Assembly (NCBI GenBank): GCA_030734395.1 | Contig: JAUZTG010000048.1 | Location: 2,666,001 to 2,730,000, forward strand | Reading direction: 5' to 3' | DNA from: Sarocladium kiliense | Taxonomy: Eukaryota > Ascomycota > Sordariomycetes > Hypocreales > Sarocladiaceae | Length of the DNA: 64,000 nt | Shown: positions 44,245 through 54,539 of the stretch, piece by piece | Layout: each line of letters opens with the position of its first letter | Position numbering within the stretch: position 1 is the first letter of the stretch | Position numbers and translations under genes: made by a program | Notes under the pieces: generated by a model | What the model was told of the DNA's origin: nothing | The model's input: the letters and a program-made list of their open reading frames with translations, nothing else | Databases searched by the model: none

Positions 44245-44900
44245 CTTCGCTGCTTTTGCTCAGGCCACTTCAGGGCAATTCAGTCCTGGCTCAGGCCCAG
44301 GCTCACCATACTCAGCCTGCGCTCAGTTCGACTCACCCGCGTCGGCCCAAGGCTCACCTAAGGCTCTCCTGAGGCTCAACAGCACCATCGGACTTCGAGA
44401 AGCTTAAAAGTAGTCAGCTGGAACAATGTATGCTACCCCCGAGGTAGAGGCTGGCTGGTTATAGACTGTCCTCTGGGGGAAAGGGCTAGTATATTGTATG
44501 CTGCCCAGCCCATTCTTTGGCAGCATGAAATGCATAGTCTCCTCAACATGATCGATGCCGCCAACTTGCCTGTTCGTAGCTATAGAACTGATTTCGCCCG
44601 CCTGTGTGCTCTCCGTCCACCTGTTGACCGTCTGACCCTGACACCGCTTTTGGTATTCCGCTATATAAGTAAGAATCAGGATCACAAGCAGCCCCTACTC
44701 CGAGTCAGTCTCCGCTCAGGTGAGCTCGCGCTTGACTCACCTGGGGGTCATCTTTGTTCAGTCTACCTTGCTCTTAGATCAGGTTGAAGCGGCACTGCTC
44801 GGTTTTAAGGACGGAAGAGGGAATTGAAGATGCCTATGTTGTGGGGGGGGGGATTTAACCTGTAATACATAATAATTCATGGTGGGAGAGGATTGCGAAT
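44245..44900. mobile_element. Possible ~650 bp insertion (solo-LTR-like) in duplication copy 1
   Basis: Copy 2 has only 209 bp between the TF tail stop and the transporter stop, while copy 1 has about 820 bp. Homology fades near 44,240 and resumes near 44,905, leaving about 650 bp unique to copy 1. It contains a TATA-like TATATAAG at about 44,663, CTCAG-rich stretches at both ends and a G9-type run near 44,845. No coding capacity or clear terminal repeats were found, so a solo LTR is only a guess. Loss of this DNA from copy 2 is the alternative. Confidence 0.35.
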
Positions 44901-44955
44901 GTAGTCGTAACTTAGTTGCTTAGCTTCTGACGCCGAACCCTTTTACAGAATCTCC

Positions 44956-45240
44956 TTACTTGTGGTATAGATTAGCCAGCTTCTGTCAGAAGGTGGTAGG
45001 TTCCGATTCTATGGTCGGTGACGAAAGTTGATTGGGGGTTTCATCCTGTGCAGAAACGCTTAGGAGCACCTTTTTCGGCCAGTGAGATAAGAAGGCACAA
45101 TTTCAGCATTGAAGAAAGGTTCGAGGCTGTGATCTAAACTCATCTAGGTTTCCTGGGCCATTGACTCTATAGGTGAGTGCCAGAACGCATGTCGGCAGAC
45201 ATATTGATCTATGTACGAAGAAGTATTTGATCTGAATACA
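44956..45240 (-). pseudogene. Relic of siderophore transporter 3' end (duplication copy 1)
   Basis: The minus-strand end of the SIT gene (from 51213) is recognisable here. The stop codon complement tta at 44956, then a stretch with AGCCAGCTTCTGtCAGAAGG, matches 51231-51250 with one mismatch. About 24 codons align, after which similarity becomes weak towards 45,240. Internal stops occur (for example tag-like and tga-like triplets), and the remaining 1.6 kb of the gene is absent. It sits between TF1 and the glucosidase, exactly where a duplicated SIT should lie. Confidence 0.8.
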
Positions 45241-45276
45241 AGCACTGCTCTTGCAGACCCCGTAGCTACACTACAT

Positions 45277-47387
45277 TCATTGATTGTTAATGAGGTGATT
45301 CCAGATTGCCGCAAGAAGCTTGGTCGAATCTTTTGGGGTCCTCTTGCAACCGTTCTCGCGGTCAATGTGTGTCACTCCGAACCTGGGACCATATCCAGAC
45401 AGCCACTCGAGGTTACTAATATCTTGGTTAGCTTTGCTGCTTGCTAAGCCAGAGGTATGACTGGATACGTACTCGAGAAGGCTCCATGTGTAAAATCCAG
45501 AGACCCGTACTCCGTCTTCCGTTGTCGCATCACACAGTGCCTTAATATATAGATTGAGGTACTCCTGGCGATCAACATCATTGACGATTTGCTCAAGCGT
45601 CATGTTTTGCTCAAACTCGATAGCGAAGCCGCACTCGGCGATGACAATCGGGAGGTTCAAGTCTTTGCAGTAGGTGTCCCAGGTAAACTTGAGGATCTTG
45701 CGGAAGCCCCAAGGAACTAGAAGTCAGGAGGTATTAGAGTCTTTCTTGCATCACCAAGCCCATTGACTGGCTCTCGGATCGATCAGGTCAACAAACCGAT
45801 GTGAGGATGTCCCTCGTCTCCACGCTTGCCGATTGGCACACCATCCTTGACCCAGGTCTTGTCAATCTCATCCATGTTGAACCGCGGGTCGCCATCCGGC
45901 TGTACAGTACGGCCAGTGGCCCATGTGGTGCCATAATGGTTCAGCGACATGCTACGATGTATCAAATCAGTATGTACTTGTCGAATGCCACTTGCTCTGA
46001 ACTCACAAATCGGCAGAGCCCTTCAACAACGCAAGATCATCTTCCGTAAGACGCGGAAAGTTGTCGCCATGATGGTTCCATGCATCAGTCTGAGTGCCGA
46101 GGACTTGAAGGAATTAGAAGTATATCCAGTTTACTTCACAGTATGTTGGTACTCACAGATTGGCCTGGCGAACTGTGAACCTCAAGGTCAGTAAATAACT
46201 TTCTTCAAGAAACCATTTACAGGGTCGAAGCTTACCCAGCCGAATGTTCTCTCTATGGTCAGTACTGCATCACGGGCAGCTTCAGGGGTATCGTTGATGG
46301 GTTCGCACCACTCGCTGTTCTGTAGCACGCTGTCAGCAGAGCTCTAGATGCCTGCAGTTCTGAGTCTCACCAGTGCAATACTGATTTTTCCACTTTGCTT
46401 CTTCTGGAACTCTTCCCGGTAGAGACGAACAATGTGGCCGTGGGACAGGAGAATATTGTGACCAACGCTAGTTTTCTTTTCAGCAAATCTGAACCTCTTT
46501 GGACGAGTCAAGTACTAACCGGAAGAAGTCTTTCATAGTGAAATCTTTGATCATTCCCATAGACAGGAGAGACGGGAAGATCCATGGCTGGTCTGTCGTT
46601 AGCGTCTCATATAATACAACCAGCAAGACACTCAACAGTGCTCTCGGATATATACCTCGTTGAAAGTCAGCCAGGTCTTGACTCTGTCACCAAATCTCTC
46701 GAAGCAAAGCTTAGAGAATGAAACATAGTCTGCTATCAACTCCTGAGGGTCCTCTGCCAGGAATGACTTGTAACGTTCATGAAGTTCTAAAGGCACATCG
46801 AAGTGAAGAAGAGTGATGGTAGGCTCGATTCCATCCGCCAGTAGAGCATCAATCTATACATCTCATTAGGAACTGCTTATGTAAAGAGGGTTCCACTGAA
46901 CTTACAAGATCGTTGTAGTACTTGATACCTTCCTCGTTGATGGTGTCATTTCTACCACCTATAAGACCATATGTTTAGCTTATTCATCATTGGTGGAAGC
47001 GTGCTTGCTTCAGTAAGGGCGAGAAACATACCCTTGGGAATAATGCGAGACCAAGCTAATGAGAACCTGTAACCCTTCGCCTGGTACTGCTTGAGAAGGT
47101 CGACATCCTGTCTCCAGAGATGATAGGAGTCGCAGGCGATGTCTCCGGTATCCTTCTTGGCGTCACGCAGGTGCTTGTCCCAAATGGATGGCCCGCGTCC
47201 ACCGGCAGTGGCGCCACCTTCAATCTGGTAAGAGGCAGAGCTGTGACAAGGTCCATCAGCGACGTGCCAAAGAACACCTCGTCTAATCAGAATTCATGAC
47301 GACAGATACTTACGAGAAACCCGGGACGAAGTCCGCAGGGAGGACATTCGCGTAAGCGGGATCCTGATTGATCGTATTAGCTATCAT
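45277..47387 (-). CDS. GH1 family beta-glucosidase
   Basis: Twelve exons on the minus strand (47387-47314, 47240-47032, 46958-46906, 46853-46656, 46587-46520, 46467-46371, 46319-46236, 46172-46157, 46103-46007, 45951-45797, 45716-45473 and 45415-45277) give 477 aa, the standard GH1 length. The acid/base is E178 in TWLTFNEPW and the probable nucleophile is E378 in PIVIAECG, where most relatives have TENG. The 5' phrase GFSSASYQIEGG and the 3' phrase WSLLDNLEW mark the barrel ends. No signal peptide is seen, so it is intracellular and would cleave imported beta-glucosides. Exon 8 is only 16 nt. It is divergent from the sugar transporter, a classic import-plus-hydrolysis pair. Confidence 0.92.
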
Positions 47388-48112
47388 GATGGGTGATAAG
47401 CAGTGGTGCTTCTGTTTATTTAGCTTGTCTGAAAGTATGCGTTTCCAGGAAGTCTAGAACAAATTGAGACATCTATCATTTATCCTACTTGGAATCTCAA
47501 CATTCATGCGCTTACAAAATTGCCAAAGCCCGCCATCCGTCTGATCATCTGCTCCAAGTCACAGCTTCGGCCGACGGGTGGAGCGATCGGCAAACAAACC
47601 CCGGACCAAGCCCGGCGGGCCCGACGGACCCGGCGGACCCGGCGGACGGAGGGGCGAGGTGTGGCCAAATGTTTGTTGAGCACTATCTGCATCTGGACTA
47701 CCATGGACTTCGAACGATGCCAATCTTCAGCCCATTATCACGGGCTGATAATCGGAGCCTGTGTTGACTAGGGGCGGCTATCAGTCATGGGTTCAGTCTC
47801 GGGCCTAGCGTCCAACACTTAGGGGCTCGCCGTATCTCCAGGTTTGCCTCCACCGGGGAAAGTCTCCATCCCCAGATCCAAGTGGCTCTCCCAGACGACC
47901 GGTATTCGTTCTCCCTATCAGCAGTTCCATCAATTCCCGGCTATCAATAGTTGATTGCAGCGAGTGCAAGGGTTTCGCATCGTCTCTTGTCAAGGAGGAA
48001 GGATATATATTCGAGGATCCTCCACCTGCTCATACCTCTTCCTCATCATATCCATCTTCAGGGTTTCCCTTCTTCAAAAACATTGTTGAATCTTCTCGAA
48101 GCAACTTCGGAC
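47388..48112. promoter_or_regulatory. Bidirectional promoter glucosidase / sugar transporter with CGG array
   Basis: This 725 bp interval lies between two diverging genes. At about 47587-47650 it has a GC-rich tract built on a nine-base GACCCGGCG-like unit, giving many CGG/CCG triplets. CGG-N10-CCG is present at about 47588-47603. Such triplets are the half-sites of Zn2Cys6 regulators, two of which flank the block. The tract would be the natural place for TF1 or TF2 to act. Confidence 0.55.
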
Positions 48113-49961
48113 ATGGCTCCTAAATTTCTGGAGGGTACCACTCGCGGCGGCATTGGCTGCATGGGCATTGTCTCTATCGGAGCCCTTCTCTACGTAAGAT
48201 GTCCTCCCTCACTCTGACTGGGTATATCGAGTACCTCCGGGGCGTCTACATACTGAAACCTCCTATGATAGGGATTCGACAATGGTTGGTGGGGGACGAT
48301 CCTTGGAACTCACGCGTTCCTTCGCGACTATGGATCCTGCGAAATGGTTGACGGAACGGAGACCTGCAGCCTGACTGCTCTTCAGGTCTCTGCCGGAAGC
48401 GCTGTTCAATCTGTCGGTATCAGTATGTTGTCCCAACAAAATCCTTGGTGTCACTTGTTCCATCACTAAACATCACTTAGTGGTTGGATGCCTCGTAGCA
48501 GTCTACGTAAACGAAATCTTAGGTCGAAGGCTGTCCCTCGTGGCAACCGGTTTGGTATCCATCATCGGTGTGGTCATCGAACTCACAAGCGCCATCGGTT
48601 CCGCCCGGTACTCGCAATTTGTTTTCGGAAAGACGATTGCAGCACTCGCCATGGGCATGGCGGTCAACATTGTCCCGATGTATCTTTCCGAGACATCGAC
48701 CGCAGCCGCCAGAGGATTCTCTATCAACATGTACCAGAACTTCATGCTTGTTGGTGCAATCACCGCGTCTGGTGTTGTATACGGCACATCGCAACTGGAG
48801 ACTGCTGCATGCTACATGGTCCCCATAGGGCTCCAACTTCTCGCCCCTGTTCTCCTATGTGGAATGGCTCCACTGCTTCCGGAGAGTCCCAGATGGCTGG
48901 TTACAAAGGGGTACGTTGATCTACAAGTACTAACTGGAGAGATGTGCTAGGGTGTGCTGACATGAGTTGAAGTCGCAATGAGGCTGCTACTGAAGCCGCA
49001 AGACGTTTATTCGCCACCAAAAACGATGCCTTCGACGCCGCCGATTACGTGCAAAAGATTCACCTTTCCGTCGCGGCCGACCGCGCTGAACAAGAATCCA
49101 GTGGCTGGATGGATCTGCTCAAAGGTCCGGATCTCCGCCGGCTTCTTATTGCTGTGGGTATCCAATGCCTTCAGCAAGCACAAGGTGTCACCTACATCCT
49201 CAATTACATCAGCTTCTTTCTAGGGTACGCCGGTATCACAAACATCTTCCCGTTTATTATTAGTGCGTTCTGCGTCAACTACGCTGGTGTTCTTACTGGA
49301 TACTACCTCCCAGATAAGTTCGGTCGTCGAGCGCTGGTGATTTGGACCTCTGCTATCTGTGGCGTGTCTCTGATGGTCATGTCTGGCTTGATGGTTGGTG
49401 TGGAAGGCAATGGATCAGGTGTCGCCGTCGTGGTGTTGCTGTTTGTCTGGATGGGCTCACTTGGTGCCCAATCCCCATTAATCTGGATTGTCACCGCAGA
49501 GAGCGCACCAACCCGCAACCGCGAGAGAGTTATCGCTACAGCCATCTTCTTCGGGTTTGGGACTGCTCTGTTGACAGCCTCAGTCTCGCCCTTCCTCCAG
49601 GATCCTGGGTACGGAAACCTTGGCGGAAAGATCGTAAGTCTCGCAACATCGAGAGGTGGAACGACAGAAATCAAGGCGGTGAATTGATACGCTAACAAGA
49701 ACATCCGAATAGGGATTCTTGTGGGCCAGCTTCTCTTTCTTCACTATTATTTGGACCTACTTCGTTCTCCCGGAGATGAAGGGTCACTCTCTCGAACAGC
49801 TAGATTTCCTTTTCAACAACCGTGTGTCTACTCGCAAATTCAAGGCCTACATCTTCGCGGACTCTGTTCTCGCGATGCAGGATAAGGAGGTTATGGATAT
49901 CAGGGAGGGGGGAAGCCTCGACAAGCGGCCGCAGCCAGAGGTGGTTGAACAGCGAGCTTAA
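48113..49961 (+). CDS. MFS sugar transporter
   Basis: Five exons (48113-48193, 48272-48422, 48481-48910, 48973-49633 and 49713-49961) give 523 aa with twelve predicted helices. Sugar-porter signatures are visible: GFDNGWWG after helix 1, NEILGRR in the loop after helix 2, PESPRWLVTKG before the central loop, and PDKFGRRALV and PEMKGHSLEQLD after helices 8 and 12. It would import a hexose or a disaccharide/beta-glucoside at the plasma membrane; pairing with an intracellular beta-glucosidase favours a glucoside. The last part (from about 49598) and its 3' flank are duplicated at 54540-55579. Confidence 0.92.
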
Positions 49962-50600
49962 CCTGTTCGGTGTAAGTTTATTGGCTCGAAGTCAAGTGCA
50001 TCCGTCCGCAGGTGGTATACGCAATACGAAAAGGAAAGACGCAGTAATCCGAAAATGCTAAGTCTATTTCGTTTGCTTTGGTACCTTCCAGATCGAAATC
50101 TCTGGCGTACTTGGGAATTTTGCCGAATCTGCTTCTTGTTCCACGGTCTGGAGTCCGAGGTCCGGGGTCCAGGGCCCACGCCTGCATCCCATGGTCGAGT
50201 CAGACCATTCGACGTCAGAAACGGAACTCGTCATACCGTCTACCTACTACTGTCATTGAGTTCATCCGCTAGTCTAAGAAAGCTCGCCATATGCGGGAGT
50301 GTGACTCTGGAAACATGCTCTACATCACTAGCAAGGCTGTAGTAAGTGTCCCAGATGTAGCATGATTCGATGTCTTCTCCACCATAATCTTGCGCTCCCA
50401 TGCTCTATTATGGACTTGAAGCTTTTCCCGGTCTTACCGGGTCTTAAATAACATAAACGCACGTACGTAGCTTATTTATCTCGCTTAAGCAGCGCGCCTA
50501 CTCTCTATCTTGCCTTGTTAGCAGCACGTCACTACTACGCAGACTAATCCTACCATTCTCATTAATCACGACTAAATTACACGCAGGAAGGATATCGATC
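49962..50600. repeat. Duplicated intergenic DNA (homologous to 54877-55579)
   Basis: This non-coding interval aligns with the region upstream of TF2. The clearest shared stretch, GAGTCAGACCATTCGACGTC (50199-50218), recurs exactly at about 55152-55171. The bases just before the TF2 ATG recur before the relic ATG. It was the promoter of the second regulator, and here it now precedes a dead chimera. Confidence 0.85.
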
Positions 50601-51004
50601 ATGTCCTTCTCAGCCGGCGAAGTAGCTACGGGCTTCAAGCTCAGGCCTCAGGGCAAGATCCGGACATATTTAACATTGTGCGCTCATCTGGTAATAACGA
50701 AAAATTTTTCACGCTGCAAGAAACGCTATACCTAGGAACATGGCTCCAGCTTGGAATGCCCTATTGCGCTGCTAAGAAGACTCTGGGCAGTAATCGCATA
50801 GTACGGGAGTCTTGAAATCTCTTTAGAGTCGCTACACCCTCTACTAAGGAGGTGACTGATATAGATTTTAGATATGCGGAGACGGACTTCTTCCTGTACT
50901 AATAGGCTAAAAGCAGGCGATATTAGATGCTCAGCGGTTCCAGGATCAGATAAAATTATCTAGATGTATTATTTGCAGAAATATTGCTAAACCCACCGAC
51001 ATAG
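50601..51004 (+). pseudogene. Chimeric TF2-head/TF1-tail relic at the duplication joint
   Basis: Bases 50601-50665 match the start of TF2 (55580-55644) at 61 of 65 positions with no indel. From 50663 onward the sequence matches the end of TF1 (43798-44136), for example 32 of the first 42 bases, through to the stop (tag 51002-51004 against tga). The three bases GAC at 50663-50665 are shared by both parents, so the joint is a 3-bp microhomology. Counting codons, the TF2 frame and TF1 frame do not agree across the joint, so no fusion protein was ever encoded in one frame. The tail has many transitions and several stops. It is a signature product of tandem duplication. Confidence 0.9.
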
Positions 51005-51212
51005 GAGAGGCAGCCACATTCGGACCCAGGAGAACACAGAGAGACCTAGAGAGGGGGTGGGCGGTGTGCCATGTGAACTAGTTTCTAAGTCATTATGTGA
51101 GACTATCGTAAACATCCCAATAACTAAGAAATAATTGCTTGCGTTCCGAAGAATCACGGCGAACCAGATCGCCGCTGTTGTTCCAAGGCAAGCCTTCTTC
51201 TGCAGAGGCTTC

Positions 51213-53126
51213 TTACTTGTGATACATAGCAGCCAGCTTCTGCCAGAAGGTGGCTGGCTCCGATTTTGCATTGGCTGACTGGTTTGCTCCATCCTTGTCC
51301 GGCACGTCAACGACCTCGCCGTCAAGACCCTTGTTGTTGGCTGCATTTTGCTGCAAGCCGAGATAGTAGTTTGGCATGAAAAGAGACGCTACTAGTGACA
51401 CGCACGCCAGGCAAATAGCAGTAATCGTAATGTGTCCATTCACGATAGAGTACGCGCGTATGGAACCCTGACGGATAGGGTCGAAGAAGCTGTACTCCTT
51501 AAGCGTCTTAATGTTGCCGTAGATGGTGGTGATAGTGTCGTCATCCACATTGGGCATCTCCACGTGCATCTGCGCAACCATCTCTTCCGTCCAGATGCTC
51601 GTCGCGACGGCACTACCAACGCTGGAGCCCAGGGTTGACCACAAAGTGATGATGGAGATGAGCGAAGCGATGTCATCGTGAGGGACTGAAGCTTGAACAC
51701 CTACTCGCACGCCAACCACGTTGAGCGATGACAGACAGAAGATCAGTTGAGCTGCCACGAGTCGAGCAGTGTCCTGAGTCATCATTCCGCTGGGCTGGAT
51801 AAGGAGGCCATAGCCTAAGAGCCTGGCCGCAGCACCAAAGACCATGAGGCTCTTGTATCGATGGGAGTAACGGTGGATCAGTCCGACGATAGGGCCTACA
51901 ATGCAAAGACCCATTGTTGTGATGCCCAGGAAGATGGTCCATTGGTATGTCGTCCACTCCTTGATGATGAGGATGTAAGATGAGAAGTAGGTGTTGCGTA
52001 CTGAAGATGCCATCTGATTGAAGATGTGAATGATGACTCCGGCGATAAACGCACGATTCTGGAGGATGCGCTTCGTCATGAAAGGCTTGGGGGCCACAAA
52101 CATCTCGAACAGTCCAAACAGGATGAGACAGACGAAACCTACAACGATCATGCCGATCATACTTGGATTGTTCCACCCGTCCTTGGCATTCTTTGCCAAC
52201 GTGATAGGCAGCAGAATGAGAGAGAAGGCGAATCCCAAAATGATGAGTCCAACAATGTCAATGTCGATCAAGCCGCGATAACCAAGCTTGGCCCAGTAGG
52301 TCAAGTTATTTGCCGAGGCCTCAGAAACACCTGTTCGGACATCTTTCGAGTCGGCGATGGTAACCATGCCGGCTTTCTCACCACGGCGTTGCATCGTGTA
52401 GAGGGTCAAAATGGCTGGAACGAGGAGGACGGGCACAAGGATTGCGAACATCCCCAAGCCCCATCGCCAGTCCTCGTAAAAGCCCTCGGCGATGAATCCG
52501 TTGACCGGTACAGTTACGATGAAAGGAAGAGACAGACAAGCGCCGAAGAAGCCACGCCACTGCAGAGGCGTAAGGTCAGCGACGATGATGTCGCTGAGGA
52601 GATCGAGACCTGACTTTCCGACCGACGTAAAACAGATCCCTACAGTATATGCTGTGAAATTTGAGGCGCTGGCTGCGACGGCGAAGCCTACGACGTAGAA
52701 GACAAGAACCACAACATAGGTCGTTGGTCGAGAGGTGATGTCAGCCAGTTTGCCAATGAAGGGCTTGCTGATCGCGCGAATGATCTGCCCAGCTGTGTTG
52801 ACAGTACCAAGCTGGCTATGAACACCGAAAGTCGAAGCTGCCAGCGTGCCGAAGATTGCCGTGGTGATACCCATGTCGAGGGCGTAGGCGAACATGGTCA
52901 GGCCAATGGAGATTCCAAGAAGCCACAGCAAGATCTTGCCTTTCTTCCCAGACTGGTAGAGAACCTTATTGAAGGCCTCGACTCTCCCAACACCAATCTC
53001 CTTATGACCGTCATCGTCGGACACGGGCTTGAGATGCTTCTTCTCGTCGACCTCGAATATTTCAGCATTGTTGGTCGCAGGAGGCGGTTGGGTCTCTGAG
53101 CCCACGGGGTGCTTCGGCGCAGACAT
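51213..53126 (-). CDS. Siderophore iron transporter (SIT/MFS family)
   Basis: This single-exon gene encodes 637 aa with about fourteen helices. The layout fits the SIT family: a polar N terminus of about 65 aa, then ALDMGITTAIFGTLAASTFG, TVNTAGQIIRAISKPFIGK, ADLTPLQWRGFFGACLSLPF and a late loop with WTEEMVAQMHVEMP. SIT proteins import ferric siderophores with protons at the plasma membrane; some relatives export glutathione. The cargo cannot be read. I start at MSAPKH (53126), the first ATG. It is the only complete SIT copy in the block and converges on the chimeric relic. Its 3' end is duplicated as a relic at 44956. Confidence 0.92.
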   Translation of the reverse strand: MSAPKHPVGSETQPPPATNNAEIFEVDEKKHLKPVSDDDGHKEIGVGRVEAFNKVLYQSGKKGKILLWLLGISIGLTMFAYALDMGITTAIFGTLAASTFGVHSQLGTVNTAGQIIRAISKPFIGKLADITSRPTTYVVVLVFYVVGFAVAASASNFTAYTVGICFTSVGKSGLDLLSDIIVADLTPLQWRGFFGACLSLPFIVTVPVNGFIAEGFYEDWRWGLGMFAILVPVLLVPAILTLYTMQRRGEKAGMVTIADSKDVRTGVSEASANNLTYWAKLGYRGLIDIDIVGLIILGFAFSLILLPITLAKNAKDGWNNPSMIGMIVVGFVCLILFGLFEMFVAPKPFMTKRILQNRAFIAGVIIHIFNQMASSVRNTYFSSYILIIKEWTTYQWTIFLGITTMGLCIVGPIVGLIHRYSHRYKSLMVFGAAARLLGYGLLIQPSGMMTQDTARLVAAQLIFCLSSLNVVGVRVGVQASVPHDDIASLISIITLWSTLGSSVGSAVATSIWTEEMVAQMHVEMPNVDDDTITTIYGNIKTLKEYSFFDPIRQGSIRAYSIVNGHITITAICLACVSLVASLFMPNYYLGLQQNAANNKGLDGEVVDVPDKDGANQSANAKSEPATFWQKLAAMYHK

Positions 53127-54230
53127 GCTCAATTCAAGGTTGAGCTTCGTAAGGCTCGAGTATAGGATCAAGGTTGCATTGACACAAGAACGTGAAGCAG
53201 CAGAACAGACACAAGCAGAAGAGGGGTTTCGTCTCCTAGCTGCAGATGTAGTTTCGCCTGGCGACTATTACTTTACAAAAGTGGTCGACTCGGGGAAGAT
53301 CGGTGCGCATGTGAGGGCATTGCCTGGGCTGATTCTGTTTAACATGGACTCACTTGGCCCGAGGGGGCAGGGATCTTCACAGCAGTTCCACCTCATCCCT
53401 ACACGAACCATCTGATTAGATGCTAAAAAGTTGATAATGGCCGCTTACCGGAGCCACATCAGCCCACTTGCCAAAGTAGCCAGGTGGGTGCAAGCGATCT
53501 GATAAAGTTTTCCGCGGAAGAATGCCGACTGCAGGTTTCCCCTTCTCCTGTTGTACCACTGAAGTCGCTGGATTTGCCCAGGGATTTTCTCGTCGATCCT
53601 TGGCACTTGGGTGAACACAGGTACAAGGCATTGCGGGCAATGACTAGCCAATCTTCATATTACCCTCTATTTTAGACTGACAACGGGAGTTTGCCGAAGC
53701 AGAAGGATCTGATCCGAGGATCTTATCAATCTTGAGTGATTTGTGGTAGCGTCGTGGCAAGGCCAGGGTTAGATGGAGACCTAATCTAGACCCGGTAAGC
53801 TTATAATCTTAAATCTTACCTAATACGCGTGTCTGGGGGAGAAGTCTCCAAGTTTTTCATGGTTCGTGGGCCAGTTCGTCTCTCATCAGGGACGTGGGGG
53901 TAGGCAGGATCTGGAGGAAAGTTATTTGGACCGAAATCGGCTTATGGGCGGTGGAGGCGTACACGAGACAAACCAAATCATGAATTATGAGCCTTGTTGT
54001 ATGATCTCCTGGGAGTCATCATGGGCATTTGTGTCGTAGCTGAATTGCGACTTGTTACGGTGAGTCATGAACAAATAAAAGAAATGGCTGACACAGCTCG
54101 GCCGAGAGGGCTTGATCAGGGGTCGTCTCGACTACGGAGGCTTAGAAAGCATCTTTCTAGCTGAAAAGCAGACTACACGACTTCGATACTGGATTCGAAG
54201 TGTCGAGGGTGATTCAGCAACTCATGTAGG
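53127..54230. other. SIT promoter and unresolved DNA in duplication copy 2
   Basis: This 1.1 kb interval holds the SIT promoter. It should once have held the 3' end of the duplicated glucosidase, but I cannot recognise it. A minus-strand open stretch at 53416-53651 looks protein-like (basic, few repeats) but I cannot identify it or give it splice partners. Similarity to the glucosidase becomes clear only from about 54,231. Confidence 0.4.
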
Positions 54231-54500
54231 GCGGGCCTTCAGGACCGATGTGAAGATTTTCCTCGTCCTATACGCTTCTCGATTGGCAAAGCATCCTTCA
54301 TCCACGTTGAAACGCGGATCGCAACCTTGCTGTAAGGCAAGGCCAGCGGTCCACGTGGCACCACGTGGCACCATAACGCCTGCTCGATATGCGGCGTTGA
54401 ACCAAAGAGATGCTCATCGACTGCCTTTGGTCCAGACTCACAGCTCGGCAAAGCCCTTCGTCATCACAAAGTTTACTTTTGACACGGCGAAGAAAGAAAA
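54231..54500 (-). pseudogene. Relic of GH1 beta-glucosidase (duplication copy 2)
   Basis: This stretch aligns with 45,787-46,060 of the intact glucosidase (exons 9-10). Shared phrases include ACCGATGTGA (54244 and 45796), CATCCTT, CCACGTGG/CCATGTGG and the region of GCCCTTC. It carries a deletion of about 28 bp around 54,300 and a local tandem duplication of CCACGTGGCA (54351 and 54361). The reading frame is broken. The rest of the gene is missing. Confidence 0.75.
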
Positions 54501-54539
54501 GATCCTTTGTACTGCTTTATGGGGAAAGTTTAGCTCTTC

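Larger units (their letters stand above)
43798..50665. repeat. Tandem segmental duplication, copy 1
   Basis: Copy 1 runs from inside TF1 to the joint inside the chimeric TF relic. Homology to copy 2 (50663-55644) can be followed through the TF1 tail, the siderophore-transporter 3' end, the glucosidase middle, the sugar-transporter last exons, the intergenic DNA before TF2 and the TF2 first 65 bases. Copy 1 is about 6.9 kb. It keeps intact glucosidase and sugar transporter genes and has lost the siderophore transporter. Coordinates come from hand alignment, but the joint itself is fixed to within 3 bp. Confidence 0.85.

Noticed and set aside
47587..47650. The GC-rich tandem units as a CRISPR array or minisatellite
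   Set aside because: The units are about nine bases with no spacers, and CRISPR does not occur in fungi. It is better described as a half-site-rich promoter tract.
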